Of a stretch of DNA of 64,000 nucleotides, positions 44,972 to 54,325 are shown one piece after another. This stretch comes from JAEUMW01 sp963734295 (GTDB taxonomy: Bacteria; Pseudomonadota; Gammaproteobacteria; Burkholderiales; JAEUMW01): positions 987,888 to 1,051,887 of the forward strand of contig CAVTGS010000012.1 in assembly GCA_963734295.1 (NCBI GenBank). Reading direction: 5' to 3'. The notes under the pieces were generated by a model. That model did not search any database, had not been told where the DNA came from, and saw nothing but the letters and a program-made list of their open reading frames with translations. The stretch's first letter is position 1. Each line of letters begins with the position of its first letter. Position numbers and translations under genes: made by a program.

Positions 44972-46474
44972 ATGCATCGGTCGACGCCCGCTCGCTCCAC
45001 CCTCTCTATGAACGAAGCTGCTGCGCGCAACGTAGTGCTGGTCCGGGCGTTCGAAACGGCCGGCGCCGGGCGCTCCGGCTGGAGCGACGCGGACGCGCTG
45101 TGGGCGAGCCGTGCCGCGGCCGAGGTGGTGGGTGCCGAGGCCGACGCGGACCGCTTCATCGCGCGCCGCGGCGAGCTCGCGGCAGAGCGACTCTGCGAGC
45201 GCGACCGCGCGGTCTCGCGCACGCTGCGTGCGGTCACGTGGCGGCCCTGGATCGGATGGGCGCTCATCCTGATTGCATTCGCGCTGGGTTTCGCCACCGA
45301 CTACATCGGTCCGGCGCGGCGGGTGAACGTACTTGCCTTTCCGCTGCTTGCGCTCGTCGCGTGGAACCTCTGTGCCTACGCGATCATCGCCGTGCGTGCC
45401 GTGGCGGGTGTCATGAGCGCACGCGGTCGCACGCTCGGCCCGCTCTCCGGCATCGTCGCGCGGCTCGCACGCGGCGTGAACGAGGCAGCGGCGGCCGCGG
45501 CACCGGACACGCCGCTCGCACCGTTCGTGCGCGACTGGGCACGGACATCGGTGCCTCTCACTGCGGCCCGCGTCGCCCGCATCCTGCACCTCTCGGCATT
45601 CGCGTTCGCGCTCGGCGCGATCGCGGCGCTGTATCTCCGCGGTCTCGTGTTCGAGTACCGCGCCGGCTGGGAGAGCACGTTTCTCGGTCCGGCGGAGGTG
45701 CACCGATTGCTGTCATTGGTGCTCGGTCCGGCGTCGCGCCTGTCGGGCATTCCCATCCCGGACGCGCAGCACCTCGAGACGTTGCAGTTTGCTGCGGGTC
45801 CTGGTGAGAACGCGGCACCGTGGCTCCACCTCTACGCCTCGACGATTACACTCTTCGTCCTCCTTCCGCGCTGCCTGCTCGCGCTCGCTACCTGGCTCGT
45901 GCAGCGCCGGCTCGAGCGCAGGCTCCCGCTGCCGCTCGACGATGCATATTTCCAGCGACTGCTGCGCACCTTCAAGGGCGAGCGCGCGGCCGTGCGCGTG
46001 CTGCCGTACAGCTACCAGCTCGCACCGCAGTCGGCGCTCGGGCTGCGCGAGATCGTGACGCGCGTCTTCGGTCCGAAGTCCGAGGTGTCGATTGCGCCGT
46101 CGGTGGCGTTCGGCGAGGAGGACGCCCTGCCCGCGGATCTCGTACCCGCGGACGGGATGGCGCTCGCAGCCGCGCTTTTCAGCCTGACGGCCACCCCCGA
46201 GGCGGAAAACCACGGCACCTTCGTCGCCGCGGTGGCGAGCGCACTGGCCCCCGGTACACCGCTCGTGGCGCTCATCGACGAGGCAGGCTTCCGCCAGCGC
46301 TTTGCCGGCCAGACGACGCGGCTCGAGGAGCGGCGCAGTGCATGGCGCCAGATGCTCGCCGCGCGGAACGTGGAACCCGTATTCGTCGACCTCGGCGAGC
46401 CCGACGTGGCGGCGTCCGCCGACGCGCTCACCGCGGTCCTCGATCGTGCCGCGCGCGCAGAGGCGCTATCGTGA
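44972..46474 (+). CDS. DUF2868 membrane protein
   Basis: This 500-residue inner-membrane protein has hydrophobic segments near residues 92-110, 117-145, 205-225 and 290-315, and a large cytoplasmic C-terminal part. It matches DUF2868, which in betaproteobacteria is encoded just before a DUF3482 GTPase. The ATG at 44972 follows GGGAAG; a second ATG at 45008 is possible. Its TGA overlaps the next gene's GTG. The function is unknown; with a GTPase partner, a role in membrane-stress or surface signalling is only a guess. Confidence 0.85.
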   Translation: MHRSTPARSTLSMNEAAARNVVLVRAFETAGAGRSGWSDADALWASRAAAEVVGAEADADRFIARRGELAAERLCERDRAVSRTLRAVTWRPWIGWALILIAFALGFATDYIGPARRVNVLAFPLLALVAWNLCAYAIIAVRAVAGVMSARGRTLGPLSGIVARLARGVNEAAAAAAPDTPLAPFVRDWARTSVPLTAARVARILHLSAFAFALGAIAALYLRGLVFEYRAGWESTFLGPAEVHRLLSLVLGPASRLSGIPIPDAQHLETLQFAAGPGENAAPWLHLYASTITLFVLLPRCLLALATWLVQRRLERRLPLPLDDAYFQRLLRTFKGERAAVRVLPYSYQLAPQSALGLREIVTRVFGPKSEVSIAPSVAFGEEDALPADLVPADGMALAAALFSLTATPEAENHGTFVAAVASALAPGTPLVALIDEAGFRQRFAGQTTRLEERRSAWRQMLAARNVEPVFVDLGEPDVAASADALTAVLDRAARAEALS

Positions 46475-47976
46475 GTGAGGGGGCGACCTCGATCGAGCTC
46501 AGCCTGGTCTCGCACACGAACGCGGGTAAGACCACCCTCGCGCGCACGCTGCTCGGCCATGACGTCGGCGAGGTCCGCGACGAGCCCCACGTCACCGCCG
46601 TCGCCGAGCCGCACGTCATGATCGAGGACGCGGCGGGCGACGTCCTGCGACTGTGGGACACGCCGGGCTTCGGCGACAGCGTGCGGCTGGCGAAGCGCCT
46701 GAAGCAGCAAGGCAACCCGATCGGCTGGTTCCTCACCGAGGTCTGGGATCGCTGGCGCGATCGACCTTTGTGGTCGAGCCAGCAGGCGATCCGCAACGTG
46801 CGCGAGACCGCGGACATGGTCCTCTACCTTGTCAACGCCTCGGAGGATCCGCAGGACGCCGGCTACGTCGCGCCCGAGATGCAGATCCTCGAATGGATCG
46901 GCAAGCCGGTGCTGGTGCTGCTCAACCAGATCGGCGAACCGCGCTCGTCGGCGGAAGAGGCCGCGGAGCAGGGGCGCTGGCGCACCCATGTCGCGCGCCA
47001 TGGTTTCGTGCGCGGGGTGCTCACCCTCGATGCCTTCGCGCGCTGCTGGGTGCAGGAAGTCGCGCTCTTGCGCGCGGTGGGCGCGGCGTTGCCGGAATCG
47101 AAGCGGCCGGCCTGCAAGCGGCTCGAGCGCGCCTGGCAGGCGCGGCGCATGGAGGCGTTCGAGGCGTCGATGGCGAGACTCGCGGAGCAGCTCGCGCATG
47201 CCGCGTGCGACCGGGAGACCCTCGAGGACGATGGCATCGGGACGACCCTGCGCGAGGTGGGCAAGGCGATCGGCTTCGGCGGCGACGGGCAGACGGGACC
47301 GAAGGCGCGCGCGATGAAGGCGCTCGCCGAACGCCTCGACGCCGAGACACGTCGCAGCACCGATCAGTTGATAGAGATCCATTGCCTCGGCGGCCGCGCC
47401 GCGGCGGAAGTGCTGGCGCGGCTCGCGGGCGATTTCGCGGTGGACGAGCGTGTGAGCGAGGGCAAGGCGGCGATGCTGGGCGGTCTCGTCTCCGGCGCGC
47501 TCTCCGGGCTTGCCGCCGATCTCGCTTCGGGCGGGCTTACCTTCGGCGCAGGGCTGCTGACGGGCGGCTTGCTCGGGGCGCTGGGCGCGGCCAGCCTGGC
47601 AAAAGGGTACAACGTCATGCGCGGCGCCGACGAGACCACCGTGCGCTGGAGCGATGCGTTCCTGGACGGTCTCTTCGCGTCGGCGTTGCTCCGCTACCTC
47701 GCGGTCGCCCACTACGGCCGCGGCCGCGGCGATTGGAAACAGAGCGAGTATCCGCCGTTCTGGAAGGACGAAGTTGCGGCGGTGGTGGAATCGCACCGTG
47801 CAACGCTGGCCGCGCTCTGGTCCGGGCGCGCCGGCAACGGCGACCCCGCAAAGATGGCGCAGACACTCACGGTCGAACTGCGTGCCGCAGCGCTGGCGCT
47901 ATTCGAACGCCTCTATCCGGGCGCGCTCGGGGCGGAGACTGCGGGCTCGGTCGCGCCGGCCGCGGCGCTCACCTGA
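46471..47976 (+). CDS. DUF3482-domain GTPase
   Basis: The 501-residue protein has a P-loop GTPase domain: SHTNAGKTTLART (G1), LWDTPGF (G3) and LNQIGEP in place of the NKxD G4. The DUF3482 region follows, with a glycine-rich hydrophobic hairpin (LGGLVSGALSGLAADLASGG; FGAGLLTGGLLGALGAASL) that may insert in membranes, as in dynamin- or YcjX-like proteins. The GTG start overlaps the DUF2868 stop (GTGA). The two proteins probably form a membrane-GTPase unit. Confidence 0.87.
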   Translation: MSEGATSIELSLVSHTNAGKTTLARTLLGHDVGEVRDEPHVTAVAEPHVMIEDAAGDVLRLWDTPGFGDSVRLAKRLKQQGNPIGWFLTEVWDRWRDRPLWSSQQAIRNVRETADMVLYLVNASEDPQDAGYVAPEMQILEWIGKPVLVLLNQIGEPRSSAEEAAEQGRWRTHVARHGFVRGVLTLDAFARCWVQEVALLRAVGAALPESKRPACKRLERAWQARRMEAFEASMARLAEQLAHAACDRETLEDDGIGTTLREVGKAIGFGGDGQTGPKARAMKALAERLDAETRRSTDQLIEIHCLGGRAAAEVLARLAGDFAVDERVSEGKAAMLGGLVSGALSGLAADLASGGLTFGAGLLTGGLLGALGAASLAKGYNVMRGADETTVRWSDAFLDGLFASALLRYLAVAHYGRGRGDWKQSEYPPFWKDEVAAVVESHRATLAALWSGRAGNGDPAKMAQTLTVELRAAALALFERLYPGALGAETAGSVAPAAALT

Positions 47977-48414
47977 GGTCGCTCCGCTCCCGGCGCCAGC
48001 GCGTCGGCGAGCGCACCCCACGGCAACGCGGCGCAGCGCGCACGGCTGCCCGCCTCGCGCACCGCTGCGAAGGTCTCGATGAGCTCCGGCGCTGCGGCGC
48101 CGAGCGTTCCGGCCGTCGGCACGACCGAGCATCCAGCCGAGAAACTCGTCCGTCAACTCGCGCACCCGCGCACGATCGAGACTGTCGACCAACTCCGCCA
48201 TCATCGACGCCGAGGCGATGCAGACCGCGCAGGCGCGACCACGGAAACGGACCGTGAGCCCTGCGTCGCCGACCTCGCGCACGCCTACCTCGATCTCGTC
48301 GCCGCACATCGGGATCGCTGCCCGCCCGATCGACTGCATCGTCTCGAGGCTGCCCCGGTGGCGCGGGTGCTGGAAGTGATCGAGGATGCGCGCGCGATAG
48401 ATCTCATTCGTCAT
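47913..48414 (-). CDS. NifU/IscU-like iron-sulfur scaffold, one +1 frameshift
   Basis: This is a scaffold for Fe-S cluster assembly. The N-terminus (EIYRARILDHFQHPRHRGSL), PMCGDEIEV (first Cys plus Asp) and RACAVCIASASMM (second Cys) are in one frame. The third expected Cys (SRARCAALPWGALADAL) is in the next frame. Removing one base near 48125 joins them into 166 residues, so the gene is probably whole. Its ATG overlaps the xdhC stop (TGATG). The 3' end overlaps the convergent DUF3482 gene by 64 bases. Confidence 0.8.
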
Positions 48415-49277
48415 CAGAGCACCGACTTGATCGGCGGTCGCGTCGCGCGCTCGTCCGCGAGCTTGTCCTTGAGCGCGCGGCCGGTGGCACCCCGGCGCAC
48501 GAGCACGACCTCGCTCATGATCGAAAGCGCGATCTCCTCCGGCGTACGCGCGCCCAGGTCCAGACCAGCCGGGGCGTGCACGCGCGCGAGGTCCGCGTCG
48601 GTGAAGCCCTGCGCTCGCAGGTGGTCGAGTACCAGCCGCGCGCGTTTGCGGCTCGCGATGAGCGCGATATAGCGCGCGCTGGAGCGCAGTGCCCGGGTCA
48701 TCGACTCGTGGTCCCCCTTGTGCTGGGTGGCGACCACCACGAAATCGTCCGCTCCCGGTTCGAGCCGCGCGTACTCGAGGTCGTCGGTGACGAGCAGCAC
48801 GGCATGCGGATACCGCTGCGCCGTCACGTCGCGGTCGATCACCGTCACGCGCAGCCCCATCAGGTCTCCGAGCTCGCACATCACCTCGGCCACCCGCCCA
48901 TGACCCAGGATCCACAACGCGGGCTTCGCCCGCACCGGCTCGACGTAGACCCGCATGTGCCCGCCGCAGGGCATGCCGACGCCCAGCACTTCGTCTTCCA
49001 TGTCGATCTCCACCACACGCGGCGCGCCGTCCGCGATGGCATCGAGGGCAGCGCGGCAGCACGTAGCCTCGGCGCAGCCGCCGCCGACCCACCCCCAGAC
49101 GACTCGACCGTGCCCGTCGATCACCGCCTTGGCGCCTGTCTTCGCGGACGACGAACCCCTCGTTTCGATCACCGTCGCCAGGGCGTGAGGCTCGCCCAAC
49201 GCCCGCTGCTCAAACAAGACATCGAGGATCTCTCTGGCCATCCGCGTCTGCTCCATATCGATCGGGGGCAAGCCCAC
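48414..49277 (-). CDS. XdhC/CoxI-family protein
   Basis: The 287-residue protein is of the XdhC/CoxI group, which helps insert or sulfurate the molybdenum cofactor of hydroxylases such as xanthine or CO dehydrogenase. The N-terminal domain has WGWVGGGCAEATCC, and the C-terminal Rossmann-like domain has LWILGHGRVAEVMCELG and VVATQHKGD. No molybdenum hydroxylase lies in the window. Coupling to an Fe-S scaffold suggests service to an Fe-S/Mo enzyme elsewhere. Confidence 0.88.
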   Translation of the reverse strand: MGLPPIDMEQTRMAREILDVLFEQRALGEPHALATVIETRGSSSAKTGAKAVIDGHGRVVWGWVGGGCAEATCCRAALDAIADGAPRVVEIDMEDEVLGVGMPCGGHMRVYVEPVRAKPALWILGHGRVAEVMCELGDLMGLRVTVIDRDVTAQRYPHAVLLVTDDLEYARLEPGADDFVVVATQHKGDHESMTRALRSSARYIALIASRKRARLVLDHLRAQGFTDADLARVHAPAGLDLGARTPEEIALSIMSEVVLVRRGATGRALKDKLADERATRPPIKSVL

Positions 49278-49386
49278 TGTCGAAGGATTCTATCCGGACT
49301 CGGGGACGAAACGAGAATCGCCTTGCGCCACCGTTGCGGCTTCAGCCTGTGATATACATGCGCCTCGACCACGATCCCCTCGACCC

Positions 49387-49830
49387 ATGCGCCTGCCGCT
49401 TCGTATCGCATTCGCAGTGCTCGGTGTCTTGCTCGCCTCCGGCGCGTCCGCGCAGTCGAGCGAGGTCACGCTGTCCATCGCCGGGCACAAGCTCCGGGCG
49501 GAAGTCGCCGCCAGCCCGGATGCCCGCACCCAGGGGCTCATGTACCGCGAACGGCTGGAGGCAAATCGCGGTATGCTGTTCGTGTTTCCGGAGGCCGCTC
49601 CCCAGTCGATGTGGATGATGAACACGCTGATCCCGCTGTCGGTGGCGTTCATCGGACCGGACGGACGCATCCTGAACATTCTCGACATGGAGCCGCAGAC
49701 GGTGGATATCCACCCCTCCGAGGGTCCGGCCGCTTATGCCCTCGAGACGAACCGGGGCTGGTTTGCCGAGCGTGGCATCCGTCGCGGCGCCCGCGTCGAA
49801 GGTCTCGAGAGCGTACCGCCACCGGAGTGA
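49387..49830 (+). CDS. DUF192-family secreted protein
   Basis: The 147-residue protein has signal peptide MRLPLRIAFAVLGVLLASGASA and the DUF192 core: TQGLMYRERLEANRGMLFVFPE, SMWMMNTLIPLSVAFI and ALETNRGWFAERGI. It is a small periplasmic barrel of unknown function, common next to unrelated genes. Complete. A TGATATACA extended -10-like sequence lies about 30 bases upstream. Confidence 0.9.
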   Translation: MRLPLRIAFAVLGVLLASGASAQSSEVTLSIAGHKLRAEVAASPDARTQGLMYRERLEANRGMLFVFPEAAPQSMWMMNTLIPLSVAFIGPDGRILNILDMEPQTVDIHPSEGPAAYALETNRGWFAERGIRRGARVEGLESVPPPE

Positions 49831-49876
49831 CCTCGCTCACCCTTTCCTCGAAGCCCATCCGATCAGGATCACCAGA

Positions 49877-51389
49877 ATGAAGACCGCTCCCCGTACGCTC
49901 TGCTGCGCCTTAGCGTTGGCGGTTGCCGCCCCCCCGCCGATGGCGTACGCGCAGGAAGCGGCTGCACCGCAGCAGCAGGCGGCAGCCGACGCGCCGGCCG
50001 CCAAGCCGTTCAAGCAGGAAGAGATCGAGGCCCTGGTCGCCCCCATTGCCCTGTATCCGGACGATCTGCTCGTCCAGACCCTGATGGCGTCGACCTATCC
50101 GCTGGAAATCGTCCAGGCTGCCCGGTGGCAGAAGGAGGGCAAGAACAAGGACCTCAAGGGCGAGGCGCTCGCCAAGGCCCTGGAGCCTCAGGAGTGGGAT
50201 CCCAGCGTCAAGTCGATCGTGGCCTTTCCGCAGGTCCTCATCATGATGAACGACAAGCTGGACTGGACCCAGAAGCTCGGGGACGCGTTCCTCGCCCAAC
50301 AGTCCGACGTCATGTTCGCGGTGCAGCGGTTGCGCCAGAAGGCCCAGGATACCGGCAGTCTCAAGAGCAACGAGCAGCAGAGGGTGGTTACCGAGAAGGA
50401 GACCATCATCATCCAGCCAGCGAACCCCCAGGTGGTCTACGTGCCCACTTACCAGCCGACCGCCGTGTACGGCGCGTGGCCCTATCCCGCCTATCCGCCG
50501 TATTACCTGCCGCCGCCGCCCGGATACTACGCGGGCAGCGCGTTCGTCTCGGGGCTCGCGTTCGCGACCGGCGTGGCGGTCGTCGGCTCCCTGTGGGGTT
50601 GGGGCAATGCAGGATGGGGCCGCGGCGACGTGAACGTGAACGTGAACCGGTACAACAACATCAACGCCACCAACATCAGCCGCAACCGCGCGACCGCCAT
50701 CAGCAACAATTCCTGGAAGCACGATCCGTCGCACCGGAAAGGCGTGAACTATCGCGACCCTGCCACGCGGCAGCAGTACGGCAAAGGCGACCTGCCCGGC
50801 GCGGACAAGCGGCAGGACTTCCGTGGCCGCGACCAGGCGGGCCAGCGCGACCGGGTCGCCGGTGCAGGCGATCGCGGCGGTGCGGGTGATCGCGGCGGTG
50901 CCGGAGATCGCGGCGGTGCCGGTGATCGCGGGCGGTGCGGGCGATCGTGGCGGTGCGGGCGATCGCGGCGGTGCGGGCGATCGCGGCGGTGCGGGTGATC
51001 GCGGCGGTGCGGGTGATCGCGGCGGTGCGGGTGATCGCGGCGGTGCGGGTGATCGCGGCGGTGCGGGTGATCGCGGCGGTGCGGGTGATCGCGCCGGCCT
51101 CGGGGGCGACCGTGGCGGCGCGGGCGCAGCGAAGCGCCCCACGACTCAGCCCGCCCGGCAGTCCGATGCCTTCAGCGGCATGGGGAACGGCGCCCAGGCA
51201 CGCCAGCAAAGCGACCGCGGCGCGGCCAGCCGTCAGGCGGCGGCTCGCCCGACGGGCGGAGGAAGCTTCGGCGGCGCCCACGCGAGCGGCGGGGGCAGTT
51301 CCGGAGGTGCGCGAGCAGGCGGCGGCGGTCACGCCGGTGGTGCCCGGGGCGGTGGCGGCGGCATGCGAGGAGGCGGTGGCCGCCGCTAG
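49877..51389 (+). CDS. DUF3300 secreted protein with Gly-rich repeat tail, one +1 frameshift
   Basis: Signal peptide (MKTAPRTLCCALALAVAAPPPMAYA), then DUF3300 at about residues 40-260: IEALVAPIALYPDDLLVQTLMASTYP, NPQVVYVPTYQPTAVYG and a Tyr/Pro-rich stretch. A repeat tail of (GGAGDR)n units and a Gly/Ser-rich end follow. One extra G near 50930, inside the repeats, breaks the frame. Removing it gives 503 residues ending at 51389. DUF3300 genes are usually followed by DUF2950, as here. The function is unknown, and an envelope location is inferred from the signal peptide. Confidence 0.8.
50861..51095 (+). repeat. 18-base tandem repeat, 13 units
   Basis: There are thirteen copies of a unit like GGTGCGGGTGATCGCGGC, encoding GAGDRG in the DUF3300 protein. 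The last eight are almost identical, the first five vary. Unit four carries one extra G. Each unit contains a GATC site. Length changes of whole units would keep the frame. Confidence 0.9.
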
Positions 51390-51455
51390 TGCCGCCAAGC
51401 CCCGTGAGCTTCGCTCGCACCCGTGTTCCCGAATACCGACCGAATCGAGGATGAA

Positions 51456-52418
51456 ATGCTGTCATTGCCAATCACTTTGAACGCCCGCTGGCTGCGCCTC
51501 GCTGTTCTGATCGGGCTCGTTGCGATCTGCTGGCTCGGCGCCACGGGTGCGGCCTGGGCGGCTGCCCCCAAGCAGGCGACCTTCAAGTCTCCCGAAGAGG
51601 CCGCCGATGCACTCGTCGCCGCGCTGAAGGCGAACGACGAGCGCCGTCTCTTCGCGCTGTTCGGACCCGAGAGCGGCAAGCTCATCGGTTCCGGCGATGC
51701 GACCGCCGATCAAACAGACCGTGCCAAGTTCGTAGCGGCCTTCGAGGAGGCACACAAGATCGAAATGCAGGGGGACGCGATAGCCGTGCTCAACGTCGGC
51801 AAGGACGACTGGCCGCTTCCGGTGCCGATCGTGAAGCGCGGCGACACTTGGCGCTTCGACGCGAAAAAGGGCCAGGACGAGCTCGTCAATCGGCGCATCG
51901 GCAAGAACGAGCTTGCCACGATCCAGGTGCTGCTCGCGATCGTCGATGCGCAGCGCGAGTATTCGTCGGAAGACCGCAACGGCGACGGCCGTCTCGAATA
52001 CGCCCGGCGCTTCAGGAGCCAGCCCGGCAAGACCGATGGCTTATTCTGGCCCGCTTCCGACGGCAAGCCCGAAAGTCCGCTCGGTCCGCTCGCTGCCACC
52101 GCGAGCCGCGAAGGCTACAAGGCAGAAGCTGGCAAGCGCACGCCCTATCACGGCTACTACTTCAGGATCCTCACGGGCCAGGGCAAGGATGCCCCCGGTG
52201 GCGCGTACAGCTACCTCGCGCAGGGGCACATGATCGGCGGTTTCGCGGTCGTGGCGTGGCCCGCGAAGTATGGCTCTTCGGGGATCATGACCTTCATCGT
52301 GAACCAGGACGGCGTCGTGTACGAGAAGAACCTCGGACCCGACACCGCCGCGATCGCAAGCGAGATGAAGCTGTTCAACCCCGATGCGAGCTGGACGAAG
52401 GTAGACGGTCCCACCTGA
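51456..52418 (+). CDS. DUF2950-family secreted protein
   Basis: The 320-residue protein has a signal sequence (LRLAVLIGLVAICWLGATGAAWA) and the DUF2950 domain, with KGQDELVNRRIGKNELATIQVL, AQREYSSEDRNGDGRLEYARRF (EF-hand-like acidic loop), YHGYYFRILTGQG and GGFAVVAWPAKYG. The family is unnamed. Start at 51456 follows GAGGAT; a start 11 codons upstream is possible. Pairing with DUF3300 suggests the two act together in the envelope. Confidence 0.85.
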   Translation: MLSLPITLNARWLRLAVLIGLVAICWLGATGAAWAAAPKQATFKSPEEAADALVAALKANDERRLFALFGPESGKLIGSGDATADQTDRAKFVAAFEEAHKIEMQGDAIAVLNVGKDDWPLPVPIVKRGDTWRFDAKKGQDELVNRRIGKNELATIQVLLAIVDAQREYSSEDRNGDGRLEYARRFRSQPGKTDGLFWPASDGKPESPLGPLAATASREGYKAEAGKRTPYHGYYFRILTGQGKDAPGGAYSYLAQGHMIGGFAVVAWPAKYGSSGIMTFIVNQDGVVYEKNLGPDTAAIASEMKLFNPDASWTKVDGPT

Positions 52419-52431
52419 GCTCCGACATGAA

Positions 52432-52465
52432 GCGGCGGTAGCCGGCTCGTACCGGCTACCGCCGC
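52432..52465. repeat. Perfect 14-base inverted repeat between convergent genes
   Basis: GCGGCGGTAGCCGG and CCGGCTACCGCCGC flank a CTCGTA loop. It lies between the DUF2950 stop and the RTX relic. There is no U-tract on either strand, so it may be a bidirectional transcription barrier or a REP-like element. Confidence 0.7.
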
Positions 52466-52523
52466 GGGACGGCACCAAGAACAGAAAGTCGCTCGCGCGT
52501 TGCAGCGCTCGCGAACGCATTTC

Positions 52524-52782
52524 CTAGCCAATGACGTCCGCAGCCTTGTAGGCCGAGGCGAGCTCTTCGCCATCGTGCGCAATCAAAGCGGCAGCACGGA
52601 ACTCGAAGGCGGCCACGATGGAGTCGTTGCCGCGCCTCGCATCGACGACGGTCGCTCGTCCCCGCGTAAAGGTGTCGACCGCAGTTGACGGGAAGCTTCC
52701 CGCCGAACACGACGTCGACTGTCCCGAGACGAATGTCGGGGTGATGGTTTCGTTTGCAGATCGTACCAGTGAAGGTTGCCAT
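52524..52782 (-). pseudogene. Miniature relic of the RTX family (both ends kept, middle lost)
   Basis: The first codons, MATFTGT, and the sequence upstream of the ATG match the RTX genes further right. The last part in another frame (FEFRAAALIAHDGEELASAYKAADVIG) matches their C-terminus (FEFVLAIDDGGVLASAYKAVDFIL, read in two parts). The repeat body of about 1.7 kb is absent. It is a deletion derivative of the family, now frameshifted, separated from the other copies by the sulfatase gene. Confidence 0.7.
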
Positions 52783-52817
52783 TTTGCTCTCCCTATCAAG
52801 AGTGGATTAGACGTTCC

Positions 52818-54192
52818 TCACCGCGTCGCGAGCAGCCGGTCGAGCTCCGCGTTCAGGTAGTCGAGACGGCTGCGCTCGGTCGCGGTCAGCGTGCGCTGTA
52901 GCAGATTGGTCTTCTCGTACGGGTCGTTCTGCAGATCGAAGAACTCGCGCGCCGGCCAACCCCAGTACGAGTTGGCCGAGGCCCGCTCGATCAGCTTGTA
53001 GCGCCGGTCGCGAATCGCGCGCTGCCAGTTCTGGTTCCAGGCGAGGTCGAACTTCTCGGCATAGACCCAGGGGCGCAGCGCCGCCGTGGTGGTGCTCGTG
53101 ATGTAGGGCATGATGCTCACGCCGTCGATCTTCCGGCCCGCCGGCAGGACGCTCGCCGGGTCGATGCCGGCAAGACGCAGGATGGTCGGATAAAGATCGA
53201 CCGTGTTGACCAAGCCGTCGACCATGCGCCCGGACGCCGCGACGCCTGAGCCCGCGACGATCATCGGCACGTGCACGCCCTGCTCGTAAACCCGGTCCTT
53301 GGCGTGGTTGGGATCGTAGGGCGAGGCCGTGGTTTCGTACGGCGTGCCATTGTCGCCGACGAAGATCACGCTGGTGGTGCTGAGGTTGACCCCGCGCAGG
53401 AGTCGGCCTAGCTCGGTGTCCATCGCCTCGATCATCGCCTCGTAGTACGAGCGGCGCAGGGTCTTGTCCGGCGTATCGTCGATAGGCAGGCCGTCCCGTG
53501 TGTGCAGGTTATTCGGCGGTTTGTGGTAGGGCGAATGCGGTGCGCTCAGCGCCAGCGTGATGAAGAACGGCCGCGTTCAGCTTGCCTGCCGTCGCGATCG
53601 CCGCCAGCGTTTCGTTGACCTGGTCGGTGGTGGCGTAGACGTTGGAGGTCGTCTGGACGCCATTGCGCACCTTCGGCCAGGAAAAGTAGTTCTCGATCGC
53701 GGCGAGGTTGGGATGTGGTCCGACGAAGTTCGGCCAGCCATGGAGATTGGGGTTGCTGATGCCACGGCCGAGGTGCCACTTGCCGACATGCGCGAGGTAG
53801 TAGTTGAGCGCCGGGCGCGCCCGGAACGCCTCGGGCAGCGTGAGCTCACTGGTCGCAAGCACCGGTCCCGGCTGGGACAAATCCTGCGGGATCACCTTCC
53901 CGAAGCCCGTGCGGAAGCCATAGCGGCCGGTGATGATGGTCGCGCGCGTCGGCGAGCAGAGCGGCTGCGCCCAAACGTTGCGGAACAGCACCCCGCGCTG
54001 TGCGAGGCTCGCAAGATTGGGCGTCAGCGGTGCCGGTGGCGTCGTGGATCGGCGGTCGGTCAATGGGTAGTAGCGGGTGACGTCGATGCCGTAGTCGTCG
54101 GCGATGATCAGCAGGATGTTGCGCGCCGCCTGCGCCTGTCCGGCGAAGACGCAAACAACCACCAGCAGAAGAAACGCTCGAATTGCACGCAT
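52818..54192 (-). CDS. Secreted type I sulfatase, one +1 frameshift
   Basis: This arylsulfatase-like hydrolase of about 457 residues has signal peptide MRAIRAFLLLVVVCVFAGQAQA. NILLIIADDYGID gives the metal-binding Asp pair. CSPTRATIITGRYGFRTG carries the Cys converted to formylglycine (CxPxR). HVGKWHLG and VIFVGDNGTP complete the active site. One extra base near 53569 splits the frame; removing it gives RPFFITLALSAPHSPYHKPP and one continuous protein. Substrate is unknown. No formylglycine-generating enzyme is in the window. Confidence 0.85.
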
Positions 54193-54325
54193 GATTTTAT
54201 GTTCCCCTGGTTCGACCGCGTTGAGCCGAAGAACTCGCGTATCCCGAATGAACTCGTTGCGGTCAAGAATGAAGCGCGAGGCGGCACGTCGAAGTGCCGG
54301 CCTCGCAGCGCTCGCGAGAGCGTTT

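Noticed and set aside
50861..51095. Possible CRISPR array
   Set aside because: The 18-base repeats are directly adjacent with no spacers and encode a protein repeat.
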